Of a DNA stretch of 64,000 bases, positions 46,854-56,002 are shown piece after piece. The translations under genes were made by a program, and so were the position numbers. The notes beneath the pieces are model-generated. The model worked only from the letters and a program-made list of their open reading frames with translations. It did no database searches and was not told the DNA's origin. The stretch's first letter is position 1; each line of letters begins with the position of its first letter. The DNA lies in the NCBI RefSeq assembly GCF_020733635.1, contig NZ_JAJFZL010000001.1, positions 1,984,001 through 2,048,000 of the forward strand. Reading direction: 5' to 3'. Source of the stretch: Nocardia spumae. GTDB lineage: Bacteria > Actinomycetota > Actinomycetes > Mycobacteriales > Mycobacteriaceae.

Positions 46854-47025
46854 TCGACACCCACCGGCCGCGCCCGGATGTGGCCGTGGTCTCCGGAGTG
46901 TCGTGTCTGGTCGGGCTGGCGCGCCCACGTCCGGCGCTGGCCGAGGGGAGGAGCTGACCTCGGCCGCGACGTTCTTTCTCGGCGCCTATGCCGCGCGTGC
47001 CCTGCCGTTGAGCGTGGTGACCGTC

Positions 47026-48456
47026 TCAGCCGACCGAGGTCAAGGCCTTCTCCTCGGATTCGGCTGTGGTGCTGTGGGGTTCCGGTCGCAAGCCGAACAG
47101 TGCCGCGAGAATCGTTGCGGCACAGGCGGCCGCGCCGACCCAGAAGGCGACCGTGAACTGACTCTCCTGCGGCAGCGGCAGATGGGGCAGCAGCTTCGCG
47201 GTGAGGAGGGTGGTGATGATGGCGCTGGCCAGCGAACTGCCCACGGTCCGCGAGATCGAGTTGATGCCGTTGGCGATTCCGCTCTGGTGGTGCGGGACGC
47301 CGGCCGCGATCAGTGCGGGCATGGCGGCGTAGGCGAAGCTGATCGCGATACCGATCACGACGCTCGCGGCGATCACCGAGGCGGTGGCGTCGTGGGACAG
47401 TGCCAGCCAGCCGAATCCGGCCGTGCCGACCGCGCCGGACAGCGCCAGCGTCAGCCGGCCGCCGAGACGGCCGACCAGTATGCCGCCGATCGGCGCGGCC
47501 AGCATCGACGACAGCGTGGCGGGCAGCAGATACTCCACCGACGCCCGCAGGATCGAGGCACCGAATCCGTAACCGGCTATCCGCGAGGGCATCTGGGCCA
47601 GATAGGACACGCCCATGAACTGCATGAACATCGCGAAACCGATGAACATGCCGGACAGGTTGGTGAACAGCACGGGTCGATGGGTGAACATCCCCAGATC
47701 CACCAGCGGAGTACGTACGAGGCGTTCGGTCAGCACCCAGAGTGCGGCCGCCACGATCGCCCCGGCGAAGCAGGCGATCGTCCGCGCCGAGGTCCAACCC
47801 CATTCGTGTCCTTGGGAAATGGGTAGCAGCAGCAGGATCAGGAAGGCGCCGAGGGTGAACGCCCCGGGGAGGTCCACGCTGCCCGGATGCCGCTTGCCGG
47901 TCGCCGGCACCACCACCGCGGCCGCGGCCAGCGCCAGCACCGACAGCGCCGCGGTGAACCAGAACACGATGTGATAGTCCGGGTCGGCGCCCTTGGTCAG
48001 CAGGCCCGTCGACACCAGGCCGAGCCCGCCGCCGAAGCCGAGCGTGCCGCTGACGATGGCCATGGCATGGTGCAGCCGCTGCGCCGGAATCTCCTCGCGC
48101 AGGACCGCGAGGGCCAGCGGGAAGATCGCCGTCGCCACGCCCTGCAGTACTCGCCCGACCAGGAGCACGCTCAGCGAATCGGCCAGTGCGGACACTACCG
48201 AACCGGCCGCGGCCACCGCGAGTACCGCGAGCAGTGTGGGCTTCTTGCCGTACAGATCGCCGATGCGCCCGAGCAGTGGTGTCGACACCGCCGCCGACAG
48301 CAGGGTCGCCGTGGTCACCCAGCTCACCGATGTGGTCGAGACCTGCAGTTTCGTCGCGATCAGGCCCAGGATCGGCACGGCCTGGGTCTGCATGACCGTG
48401 ACGATCATGGCGGCGAAGGCCAATACGCCGGTCAGCAGCGAACCTCTGCGCTCCAC
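47026..48456 (-). CDS. MFS drug efflux transporter (DHA2-like)
   Basis: This 476-residue protein is a proton-driven multidrug exporter of the major facilitator family. It has about 14 hydrophobic segments. The signature LLGRIGDLYGKKP lies between helices 2 and 3. The antiporter motif C-like GGGLGLVSTGLL lies in helix 5. The GTG at 48456 with a GGAGG site is the best start. An in-frame TTG 16 codons upstream would place the regulatory dyad inside the gene. It is divergent from a MarR gene and shares an operator with it, so an inducible pump is likely. The substrate is unknown. Confidence 0.88.
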   Translation of the reverse strand: MERRGSLLTGVLAFAAMIVTVMQTQAVPILGLIATKLQVSTTSVSWVTTATLLSAAVSTPLLGRIGDLYGKKPTLLAVLAVAAAGSVVSALADSLSVLLVGRVLQGVATAIFPLALAVLREEIPAQRLHHAMAIVSGTLGFGGGLGLVSTGLLTKGADPDYHIVFWFTAALSVLALAAAAVVVPATGKRHPGSVDLPGAFTLGAFLILLLLPISQGHEWGWTSARTIACFAGAIVAAALWVLTERLVRTPLVDLGMFTHRPVLFTNLSGMFIGFAMFMQFMGVSYLAQMPSRIAGYGFGASILRASVEYLLPATLSSMLAAPIGGILVGRLGGRLTLALSGAVGTAGFGWLALSHDATASVIAASVVIGIAISFAYAAMPALIAAGVPHHQSGIANGINSISRTVGSSLASAIITTLLTAKLLPHLPLPQESQFTVAFWVGAAACAATILAALFGLRPEPHSTTAESEEKALTSVG

Positions 48457-48475
48457 CGAAAGCACCTCCGAAAGA

Positions 48476-48504
48476 TTGAAGTCATATATGTTTGAGGACT
48501 TCAA
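48476..48504. promoter_or_regulatory. MarR operator between the pump and regulator genes
   Basis: TTGAAGTC at 48476-48483 and its complement GACTTCAA at 48497-48504 flank a 13-base AT-rich spacer containing CATATATG. It lies in the divergent region 20 bases from each start codon. It is the likely site of the MarR repressor. Confidence 0.6.
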
Positions 48505-48522
48505 GTATTTAAGGAGGCGACG

Positions 48523-48996
48523 ATGGCCGTTGTCAATCGCGCCGGTACCATCGGCGCTATGTCACCGGACACAGCGCAGAGCCCGCTGGCATTGCTGATC
48601 TCGCGGTTCGTCTCGGCCTACCTGCAGGATTTCCTCACCGCGGCCGAGGGGCACGGCCTCACGTTGACGCAGGCGAAGCTGCTGCTGGCGCTCAACGAGC
48701 CGCCGGCCGAACTGCCCATGCGGGTGCTGGCCGATCGCATGGCATGTGATCCATCGAATCTCACCGGGGTCGCCGACCGCATGGAATCGCGCGGGCTGGT
48801 GCGGCGCACCGTGAACCCCGCCGATCGTCGGGTCAAATATCTGGTCTCCACCGAGACGGGGCGCGAACTGGCCGCGCAGATCCGCGGGGCGCAGGTCCGG
48901 GCCTACAAGGCGCTGGCGGAATTGGCCCCCGAGGACGAGCAGCTGCTGCAGGGGCTGCTGGAGCGTCTGGTTCCGAAACTCGAATCCGCGGAATAG
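48523..48996 (+). CDS. MarR-family repressor
   Basis: This 157-residue winged-helix regulator has the MarR core with LADRMACDPSNLTGVADRMESRGLVRRTVNPADRRVKYLVST. A consensus AAGGAGG box lies five bases before the ATG. It is divergent from the MFS pump, with a dyad between them. It most likely represses the pump and itself until a ligand binds. The ligand cannot be inferred. Confidence 0.9.
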   Translation: MAVVNRAGTIGAMSPDTAQSPLALLISRFVSAYLQDFLTAAEGHGLTLTQAKLLLALNEPPAELPMRVLADRMACDPSNLTGVADRMESRGLVRRTVNPADRRVKYLVSTETGRELAAQIRGAQVRAYKALAELAPEDEQLLQGLLERLVPKLESAE

Positions 48997-49026
48997 CGCC
49001 GCCGCTCGGCGCCGCGGCGGGACACT

Positions 49027-49524
49027 TCAGGATGTGAATCGTCCGGTGCGCAGGGCATTTTCGCGATGACGCGGCGGGAAGCCGGGGCCCAGGTGAGTGG
49101 ATACCTCGGTGTGGCGCAGCGGTTCGCCGCAGTGCGCGCAGACCACCTCGGCCCGGGTGTCGTGCCCGCAGGCGTCGTGATGGACGACGACCGGCGGGCC
49201 GGCCTCGGGTGCGAGCCAGCGATCGCCCCAGGCCATCATCGCGGCGAGCACCGGGAAGAAGTCGCGGCCCTTGTCGGTCAGCAGATACTCGTGGCGTACC
49301 GGGCGGTCCTGGTAGGGGGCCTTGCTCAGCATGTCCTCCTCGACCAGGCGATTCAGGCGCTGGGTGAGGACGTTGCGGCTCAGTCCGAGGGTGCGCTCGA
49401 AATCGTCGAAGCGGGTTGTGCCGTAATACGCCTCCCGCAACACCAGCGGTGTCCACCAGTCACCGATCAGATCGACCGTGCGGGCGACCGAACAGGGCCA
49501 GGTGGCGAAGGTGGTGCGCTTCAT
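49027..49524 (-). CDS. HxlR-family regulator
   Basis: This 165-residue winged-helix protein has the HxlR signature: Cys10 in FATWPCSVARTVDLIGDWWTPLVLRE and FDDFERTLGLSRNVLTQRLNRLVEEDML. A C-terminal extension adds a zinc-ribbon-like part with ACGHDTRAEVVCAHCG. The Cys pairs may sense redox or metal state. Its ATG overlaps the stop codon of the upstream molybdopterin oxidoreductase as ATGA, so the two genes are translationally coupled. The regulator may control its own operon. Confidence 0.88.
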   Translation of the reverse strand: MKRTTFATWPCSVARTVDLIGDWWTPLVLREAYYGTTRFDDFERTLGLSRNVLTQRLNRLVEEDMLSKAPYQDRPVRHEYLLTDKGRDFFPVLAAMMAWGDRWLAPEAGPPVVVHHDACGHDTRAEVVCAHCGEPLRHTEVSTHLGPGFPPRHRENALRTGRFTS

Positions 49525-51767
49525 GCCCCCACCGTATCGATCCGGGCCGGAACATACTTGTGCCACGGTGTGCCCACCCATTCGTCGCGATCGTCGAATG
49601 CGGTCAGCTCGTTCGGGGCCGCGCCAGTGGTGAGAGTCCCGCCGTCGGTATCGAGGACGGTCAGGCCCAGGCCGTTGGGCAACGACAGATGTCCGCTGCG
49701 CATACGATCGGTCGGCTCGATCGCGACTTCCGCGCTGCCGCTGCGTGTTGTGATCCGCACCCGATCCCCGGATCGCAATCCCAGCCGCAGGGCATCGGTC
49801 GTACTGATCCGCAGGGCGCCCGCGGCATCGCGCTTACGCCACGACGGATCGCGCATGATGGTATTGGCGGTGAAGGCCCGGCGTTCCCCGGCCGCCAGCA
49901 CGAACGGCCACGCATCGTCCGACGGTGGTTCGGGCAGGGCGGCCAGCGTCTCCAGCAGTTCGGGAATGTGCAGGCGGACGATGCCGTCGCGCAGGCGATT
50001 CCAGGTCTCGGAGACCTCGTCGTCGGTGATCACGACACCGTGCGCACCGGTGAGGACGGCCTCGAACAGTCGTTCTCCGGCGGCCGTCCCGGTGCCGTAC
50101 CCGGCGCGTTCGACACCACCGGGATTCTTGCGGGCGCAGGTGTGGGCCGCGGCCCACAGCACGGCCGCGGCGTCGGCCCCGTCGGGCAGCGTCGGCCCGA
50201 GCGTGCGGTACAGCAGAATCGGCGCCAGTTTCGCCTTCGCCGGATCGGCGAGCACGCCCAGAAAGGCCATCGCGAAAGCGTCGCGGCCCTGATCGAGTGC
50301 GGCGCGCAACGGCCGGTAGTCGTCCTCGGACAGGGCGCCGGACGCCTCGACCAGGCGGGCGTGGATCTCGGGTTCCGCCAGGACTGCCTCGGGTGCCGGC
50401 AGCACCGGGTGGCGCAGATGGAAGACGTTGCGCGGGAACTCGAAATTGAAGAAGGTGGCCTCGTACTTCTCGAACTGGGTCGGCGCGGGCAGGACGTAAT
50501 CGGCCAGGCGCGCGGTTTCGGTCATGGCCACATCGATCACGACCACCAGTTCCAGCGCGGCCAGCGCCCGGCGCATGCGCGCCGAATCCGCCAGTGAGTG
50601 TGCGGGATTGGCGCTTTCGATCAGCATGGCCCGGTACCGCGCCGGGTGGTCGGTCAGGATCTCCTCACTGATCACATTGCACGGGACGAGTCCGCTGATG
50701 ATCCGTGCGCCGGCCACTGGACTGCGCGGCCCCGCGTCGGCGGGATGACCTCGATCGTGGCCGATCGCCGCCATGCCGGAGAACGCGTACTGCGCACCGG
50801 ATTTGCCGAGATTGGCAGTGAGCAGCCAGAGCAGCTTCTCCAGATAGCTGACCAGCGTCGAGTGCCGGTTCATCTGGACGCCGAGATCCTCGAGCGCGGC
50901 CACCGAGCCGGCGGCGGCGAGACGATGGGATGCCGCGGTGACCAGTTCGAGGTCGACATCGGCGATGGCGCAGTACTGCTCGATCGGCACCGCGCGCAGC
51001 ACATCGACCACTTCGCCGAGCCCCTCGGTGTGGGCGGCGAGCCATTCGTGCGCGATCAGATCGTCGCGTACCAGGATCGCCGCCATCGCGGCGAGGAGGT
51101 AGACATCGGTGCCGGGCCGCAGTTGCAGATGGAAATCGGCCAGTTCCGCGGTTTCGGTCCGTACCGGATCGAGCACGATGATCGAGCGGTTCGGATCCCG
51201 CGCGATCTCCTTGAGCACCGCGCGCGCCCGGGGGAAGCCGTGGGATTGATACGGATTCTTGCCCACGAACAGAGCCACTTCGGCATGTTCGACATCGGCG
51301 CGCACCGGGTGCCCGGTCATCCGCGCGCCCACCCAGAACTCACCCGTCTTCTCCTGCGCGAGCGCGCTGGAGCGGTAGCGCATGCCGTAGGCGGCCATGG
51401 TGGCCGGGGCGTAGGCGCCGCCGAGATGGTTTCCCTGGCCGCCGCCGCCGTAATAGAAGATCGATTCGCCACCGTGGGTGTCGCCGATCTCGCGCATCCG
51501 GGCCGCGATCTCCGAAATCGCGGTGTCCCAATCGATGGCGGTGAAGGTGCCGTCGGGCTCCCGGCGCAGCGGAGTGGTCAACCGGCCGGTGCGGCCGTTC
51601 TGATATCGATCCAGCTGCAGTGCCTTGTTGCAGGTGTAGCCCGCGGACGAGGGGTGCAGTTTGTCGCCGCGAATCTTGTCGAAGCCCCGGCCGTCGGGGC
51701 CCAGTAGCACCTGAATGCCGCAATTGCACTCGCACAGGATGCACGCCGTCGGATGCCACTCGGTCAT
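49521..51767 (-). CDS. Molybdopterin-dependent oxidoreductase with [4Fe-4S] site
   Basis: This 748-residue enzyme belongs to the DMSO-reductase family. The N-terminal iron-sulfur region contains CILCECNCG, and a fourth Cys lies in GYTCNKALQ. It then has the Mo-bis-MGD domains with LVGKNPYQSHGFPRAR-like and LPAPTQFEKYEATFFNFE segments and the C-terminal beta-barrel cofactor domain. No twin-Arg signal is present, so it is cytosolic. It is related to assimilatory nitrate reductases and formate dehydrogenases, but the substrate cannot be told. It is coupled to an HxlR regulator gene. The start ATG lacks a strong ribosome-binding site. Confidence 0.87.
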   Translation of the reverse strand: MTEWHPTACILCECNCGIQVLLGPDGRGFDKIRGDKLHPSSAGYTCNKALQLDRYQNGRTGRLTTPLRREPDGTFTAIDWDTAISEIAARMREIGDTHGGESIFYYGGGGQGNHLGGAYAPATMAAYGMRYRSSALAQEKTGEFWVGARMTGHPVRADVEHAEVALFVGKNPYQSHGFPRARAVLKEIARDPNRSIIVLDPVRTETAELADFHLQLRPGTDVYLLAAMAAILVRDDLIAHEWLAAHTEGLGEVVDVLRAVPIEQYCAIADVDLELVTAASHRLAAAGSVAALEDLGVQMNRHSTLVSYLEKLLWLLTANLGKSGAQYAFSGMAAIGHDRGHPADAGPRSPVAGARIISGLVPCNVISEEILTDHPARYRAMLIESANPAHSLADSARMRRALAALELVVVIDVAMTETARLADYVLPAPTQFEKYEATFFNFEFPRNVFHLRHPVLPAPEAVLAEPEIHARLVEASGALSEDDYRPLRAALDQGRDAFAMAFLGVLADPAKAKLAPILLYRTLGPTLPDGADAAAVLWAAAHTCARKNPGGVERAGYGTGTAAGERLFEAVLTGAHGVVITDDEVSETWNRLRDGIVRLHIPELLETLAALPEPPSDDAWPFVLAAGERRAFTANTIMRDPSWRKRDAAGALRISTTDALRLGLRSGDRVRITTRSGSAEVAIEPTDRMRSGHLSLPNGLGLTVLDTDGGTLTTGAAPNELTAFDDRDEWVGTPWHKYVPARIDTVGA

Positions 51768-51918
51768 GTGAGCAGCGTACGAGAGTTAGTTCACAAACGC
51801 TACCTACTGATTGAGCTGAGCTTTTCCGATTTCGGAGCGAATGCGCGGCGGGCCGATGAGATTCGTGGGCCGGCATCGTCGTACAGGTGAGACCAGAACC
51901 TGCCCGAGAGGAGCGGCC

Positions 51919-52713
51919 ATGTCCTACACCTTCGAACCCGGGGACCCGTGCTGGGTCGAACTGTTCACCTCCGATCCGGACCGATCCATCGACTTCTACG
52001 GTGAACTGTTCGGCTGGACGGCCGAGCAGGCCGAGGAGTACGGCGGATACATCACCTTCCGCAAGGACGGCAACGCCGTCGCCGGTGGGATGCGTAACGA
52101 CGGCGCCGAGCAGGCGCCCGACCAATGGACCGTCTATCTGACCAGCGTCGATGTCCATGCCACCGCCGCCTCCGCCGCCGATCACGGCGGCCGGGTCGTG
52201 GTGGATCCGATGGCGGTCGGAGAGCTGGGCAGTATGGCGGTACTGGCCGATCCCTCGGGTGCGGGGATCGGGGCGTGGCAGCCCGGCGTGCACCATGGCT
52301 TCGGTGCCTTCGGGACCGCGGGTGGTGGGAACTGGAGCAACCACGTCGGCTATCCGTCCTGGTTCGAACTGCACACACCGGACTACGACAACGCCTTGAA
52401 GTTCTACCGCGAGGTGTTCGACTGGCGCGATCCGTTCACCGTTTCCGATGTGCCCGAATTTCGCTATACGACAATCCATTCCGCCACCCCGATGCTGGGC
52501 GGGGTGATGGATGCCGCCGCATTCCTGCCGCCCGGAACGCCCGGCGGGTGGAATGTGTACTTCGGTGTGGAGAATGTCGACGATGCGGTGCAGGCCGTGG
52601 TGCGGCTCGGCGGTTCGATCGAGATGCCGCCCGAGAATTCGCCGTACGGCCGCCTGGCCGCCGTGGCCGACCCGGTCGGCGTGCCCTTCCGGATCGGTGG
52701 CAATCCGGCCTGA
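51919..52713 (+). CDS. Two-domain glyoxalase/VOC-superfamily protein
   Basis: This 264-residue protein contains two vicinal-oxygen-chelate units. The first begins at PCWVELFTSDPDRSIDFYGELFGW and the second at PSWFELHTPDYDNALKFYREVFDW. Each ends with the characteristic acidic or hydrophobic strand. Proteins of this architecture (for example, hydroxylase-associated proteins in Streptomyces) act in antibiotic or aromatic compound metabolism, but the activity here is unassigned. The ATG at 51919 has a GAGAGGAG site. An in-frame start 26 codons earlier is less likely. Confidence 0.85.
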   Translation: MSYTFEPGDPCWVELFTSDPDRSIDFYGELFGWTAEQAEEYGGYITFRKDGNAVAGGMRNDGAEQAPDQWTVYLTSVDVHATAASAADHGGRVVVDPMAVGELGSMAVLADPSGAGIGAWQPGVHHGFGAFGTAGGGNWSNHVGYPSWFELHTPDYDNALKFYREVFDWRDPFTVSDVPEFRYTTIHSATPMLGGVMDAAAFLPPGTPGGWNVYFGVENVDDAVQAVVRLGGSIEMPPENSPYGRLAAVADPVGVPFRIGGNPA

Positions 52714-52812
52714 ACTATTACCTCGCCGGTCATCGCGTGGCGGGAATGGCCGGGGCTACTGTCGAAGTTGTCCCGGTCGATCGGGTCGTGGAACGAACGT
52801 GTGGGAGCGATG

Positions 52813-53652
52813 ATGTCGGACGAGCGGGCAGTAGTGATCGGTGGCGGCGGAGTAGCGGGTATCGCCTGGGCCAACGGGGTGATCGCCGGATTGGCCGATG
52901 CGGGAATCGATCTCACTGCCGCCGATGTGTACATCGGCACCTCGGCGGGCGCCAATGTGACGGCACAGCTCACCAGCGGGCTCACCGCGGAGGAATTGTT
53001 CGCCCGTCAGGTCGAACCGGGGTCGCAGAGCTCGGAGATCGTGCCCGAAGGCAATCCGCTCGACCGGGTGTGGGAGACGGTCGTCGGGATCATCGACGAC
53101 AGTGCCGGTGATATGGCCGTGGCCCGGCGGCGGCTCGGCAACCTCGCGCTGACCGCCGAGACCGTGCCCGAATCGGCGCGCCGGGCCGTCATCGAATCGC
53201 GGCTGCCGGTGCACGAGTGGCCCCGGCAGCGGCTGCTGATCACCGCCGTCGATGCCGAGACCGGTGAGCCGCGAATCTTCGATGCCGACTCGGGGGTGAC
53301 GTTGGTCGACGCCGTGACCGCGAGTTCGGCTGTGCCCCTGGTGTGGCCGCCGCATACCGTCGACGGCGTGCGCTATACCGACGGCGGTGTCCGGACCAGT
53401 GTCAACGCCGATCTCGCGGCCGGTTACGCCCGCGTGCTGATCATCGCGCCGCTCGCCGACCCGGCGCTCGACGCCGAGATCGCGGGGTTGATCGAGCGGG
53501 GTGCGCGGGTGGAGCTGATCGCTCCCGACGACGACGCCGTGCTGGCCTTCGGTGCGAACCCGCTCGACACCGCCACCCGGGTCCCCGCGGCACATGCCGG
53601 TCGGGCCCAGGGCAAGTCCGCGGCGGCGCAGGTCGCGCGGCTGTGGAATTAG
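52813..53652 (+). CDS. Patatin-like phospholipase
   Basis: This 279-residue cytosolic lipid acyl hydrolase has a catalytic Ser-Asp dyad. The oxyanion loop is GGGGVAGIAWANG at about 10-22. The nucleophile elbow is GTSAG with Ser44. The dyad Asp189 lies in YTDGGVRTS. It should release fatty acids from phospholipids or acylglycerols. The ATG at 52813 is preferred over one codon earlier because of the GGGAG spacing. It lies immediately before the glycerolipid block (convergent with glpD). Confidence 0.87.
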   Translation: MSDERAVVIGGGGVAGIAWANGVIAGLADAGIDLTAADVYIGTSAGANVTAQLTSGLTAEELFARQVEPGSQSSEIVPEGNPLDRVWETVVGIIDDSAGDMAVARRRLGNLALTAETVPESARRAVIESRLPVHEWPRQRLLITAVDAETGEPRIFDADSGVTLVDAVTASSAVPLVWPPHTVDGVRYTDGGVRTSVNADLAAGYARVLIIAPLADPALDAEIAGLIERGARVELIAPDDDAVLAFGANPLDTATRVPAAHAGRAQGKSAAAQVARLWN

Positions 53653-53705
53653 CCCCCGGTCCGGGGCGGCGGCCGGTGGCGCGTGCGCCCGGGCCGCGGT
53701 AGCGA

Positions 53706-55280
53706 TCAGGCGCGGGCCGCGGCGACCGCTTCGCGCGCGGCCGCCGTGGCCGCGTCCCGATCGCCGGCCACCAGCCCGATCCGGGTCCGACGGTCGAGCA
53801 GGTCGCTTTCGTCGAGTGCGCCCTCGTGCGAGAGCGCATAGGCGAATTCGGCGCGCAGTACGTCGATGCCCGGGGCGACCGGCTGAGCCAGCGCGGGGTC
53901 GCGCCGGGCCGCGGCCAGCACCTGCGTGGCCTGGTCGCCGTATCGCTCGACGAGGACCGGGGCGGCGGCGATCAGATCGCGCGCCCGGCCGGATACCGCG
54001 CCCACCAGAGGAATTCGCCGGGTTCGGCAGGGGCCGGCGGTCAATCCGGCGGCGGTGACCGCGGTGTCGACCGCGTCCTCGGCCATCTGCCGATAGGTCG
54101 TGAGCTTGCCGCCGACGATCGTGATCGGCCCGCCGGGCGAGCGCAGGACGGCGTGTTCGCGGGAGATGTCGGAGGTGGCATCGTCGGCGGTCCGCAGTAG
54201 CGGTCGCAGCCCGGCGAACGCGCCTCGGATATCGCCGCGCCGCAACGGTTCCCGTAGCACGGAGTTGACGGTATCGAGGAGGAACTCGATCTCGGACTCG
54301 GTGGGCTGTGGTTCGTCGGGCACCGGACCGGGGGCGTCCTCATCGGTGAGGCCCACATAGACCCGGCCGTGCGCGGCCGGGAACGCGAATACGAATCGGC
54401 TGGTGCTGCCGGGGATCGGCACGGTCAGCGATGCGTCGAGTCCGCCGAAGTCCGCGGCGTCGAACACCAGGTGGGTACCGCGACTGGGCCGCAGCTCGAT
54501 ACTCGGATCCACCCGGTCGGCCCACACCCCGGTGGCATTGATCACCGAACGTGCTCGCACGGTGAGGGTTTCGCCGGTGAGCGTGTCGCGCAGGACCGCC
54601 GAGTCGCCGGTGACCTGTTCGGCTCGCACCCGGGTCAGCACGGTCGCGCCGTGCGCCGCGGCGGTGCGAGCGATCGTCACCACCAGGCGGGCATCGTCGA
54701 CCAGTTGCCCGTCCCAGGCGACCATGCCGCCGCGCAATCCCGCACGGCGCAGTGTCGGCGCCAGCCGCAGGGCCTCGGCGGTGGCCACCCGGCGCGAGCG
54801 CGGCAGCACTCGTGGTGAGGTTCCGGCGGTGCGCCGCAACACATCTCCGGCCAGGAAGCCCGCGCGCACCAGGAGTTGCCCGGGCAGGCCGCCGCCGTCG
54901 AAGGTGGGGACGAGCTGGGGGATCGCGCGGGTCAGATGGGGTGCGATGGTGGTCAGCAGGGCATCGCGTTCGACGGCGCTCTCGTGGGCGATACCGACTC
55001 CGCCCGACGCCAGGTACCGCAGGCCGCCGTGCACCAACTTCGAACTCCACCGGCTGGTGCCGAATGCCAGATCCTCGGCCTCCACCAGGACGGTCCGCAA
55101 TCCCCGGGCCGCCGCGTCCAGAGCCACCCCGGTGCCGGTGACTCCGCCGCCGACGACCAGGACATCGATGCGGCCCGCATCGCCGAGCGCTTGGAGTTCC
55201 CGGCCGCGCCGGGTGGCGTCGAGTGCCGAATTCCCGAGGCCGGGACCGGGTGTCGGGGTGGTCTCGTCGAGCATTCGCAT
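53706..55280 (-). CDS. glpD: Glycerol-3-phosphate dehydrogenase, FAD-dependent
   Basis: This 524-residue flavoenzyme oxidises sn-glycerol 3-phosphate to dihydroxyacetone phosphate and passes electrons to quinone at the membrane. The FAD fold VLVVGGGVTGTGVALDAAARG, the GlpD motif SSKLVHGGLRYL and the substrate-site GGKLTTYRQMAEDAVD are intact. The C-terminal domain is complete. The gene order glpD, TetR, alkyl-DHAP synthase-like, lipid kinase matches M. tuberculosis Rv2249c-Rv2252. It is downstream of the TetR gene on the same strand, with 57 bases between. Confidence 0.94.
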   Translation of the reverse strand: MRMLDETTPTPGPGLGNSALDATRRGRELQALGDAGRIDVLVVGGGVTGTGVALDAAARGLRTVLVEAEDLAFGTSRWSSKLVHGGLRYLASGGVGIAHESAVERDALLTTIAPHLTRAIPQLVPTFDGGGLPGQLLVRAGFLAGDVLRRTAGTSPRVLPRSRRVATAEALRLAPTLRRAGLRGGMVAWDGQLVDDARLVVTIARTAAAHGATVLTRVRAEQVTGDSAVLRDTLTGETLTVRARSVINATGVWADRVDPSIELRPSRGTHLVFDAADFGGLDASLTVPIPGSTSRFVFAFPAAHGRVYVGLTDEDAPGPVPDEPQPTESEIEFLLDTVNSVLREPLRRGDIRGAFAGLRPLLRTADDATSDISREHAVLRSPGGPITIVGGKLTTYRQMAEDAVDTAVTAAGLTAGPCRTRRIPLVGAVSGRARDLIAAAPVLVERYGDQATQVLAAARRDPALAQPVAPGIDVLRAEFAYALSHEGALDESDLLDRRTRIGLVAGDRDAATAAAREAVAAARA

Positions 55281-55337
55281 GCCTCGCTTTCTGTTTCGGC
55301 CGCACCGGTGTGGTCCCGGTACCGCCGCGGGCTCGGA

Positions 55338-55943
55338 CTAGTCGGTATCGGGACGCAGATAGCGGTCGACCACACGGGCCAGTTCGACATCGAGGCCGGC
55401 GTCGTCGAGCAGATGGCTGACCGTGCTCGCGGACTGCACCGTCGACTGGCTGATCAGCAACAGCATGGTGGCCAGGTGGTCGGGGTCGCCGGCCCGGACC
55501 GAGCCGTCGCGCTGGCCGTCGCGGATCGTGCTGGAGAAGACCTGGATCAGCTGGCGTTGATTACGCCCGAGCCGGCCGAAGACATAGGTCAGCATCAGAT
55601 CGGTGTCGATACGGAAGATCTTGGCGAACAGCGGGTTCGAGCGAATCTCGGCCGCACCGGTGACGATTCCCTCGACCAGCCGGGCACGGGCCGGGCCCTC
55701 GGTGGGCACACTGGTCTCGACGATCTGGTGCAGTTCGCGCACGAGCAGTTCGGCGATCAGCGACCGGGTGTCGGGCCAGCGGCGATACACCGTGGGACGA
55801 CTGACGCCGGCCCGGCGGGCGACTTCGCTGAGCGTCGTCCGGCGTACCCCGAATTCCTCGACGCAGTCCCGACCGGCGGCCAGAATTGCCAGGTCGATGG
55901 CGGGCAGCTCGGCGTCGGGGCCGGTGGATTCGATCGGGTCCAT
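55338..55943 (-). CDS. TetR-family regulator
   Basis: This 201-residue protein has the TetR DNA-binding domain with TTLSEVARRAGVSRPTVYRRWPDTRSLIAELL at residues of about 38-70. The C-terminal ligand domain is unlike any I can name. The ATG at 55943 is chosen from two neighbouring start codons. It is divergent from the alkyl-DHAP synthase-like gene. A palindromic operator between them points to local control of that gene and itself, and perhaps of glpD downstream. Confidence 0.9.
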   Translation of the reverse strand: MDPIESTGPDAELPAIDLAILAAGRDCVEEFGVRRTTLSEVARRAGVSRPTVYRRWPDTRSLIAELLVRELHQIVETSVPTEGPARARLVEGIVTGAAEIRSNPLFAKIFRIDTDLMLTYVFGRLGRNQRQLIQVFSSTIRDGQRDGSVRAGDPDHLATMLLLISQSTVQSASTVSHLLDDAGLDVELARVVDRYLRPDTD

Positions 55944-55978
55944 CAACAACTCGCTATCGGTCAGTTCGTTACTGCTTG

Positions 55979-55997
55979 ACAGTCTATGTCAGACTGT
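55979..55997. promoter_or_regulatory. TetR operator between regulator and flavoenzyme genes
   Basis: ACAGTCT-N5-AGACTGT is a perfect 7-5-7 dyad. It lies 36 bases from the TetR start and five from the flavoenzyme start. A TTGACA overlaps its left arm. This is the best candidate for the TetR operator. Confidence 0.6.
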
Positions 55998-56002
55998 AAC
56001 GC

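Noticed and set aside
48457..48504. Extended N-terminus of the MFS transporter from TTG at 48504
   Set aside because: It would put the MarR operator and promoter inside the coding region. The GTG at 48456 has a GGAGG site.
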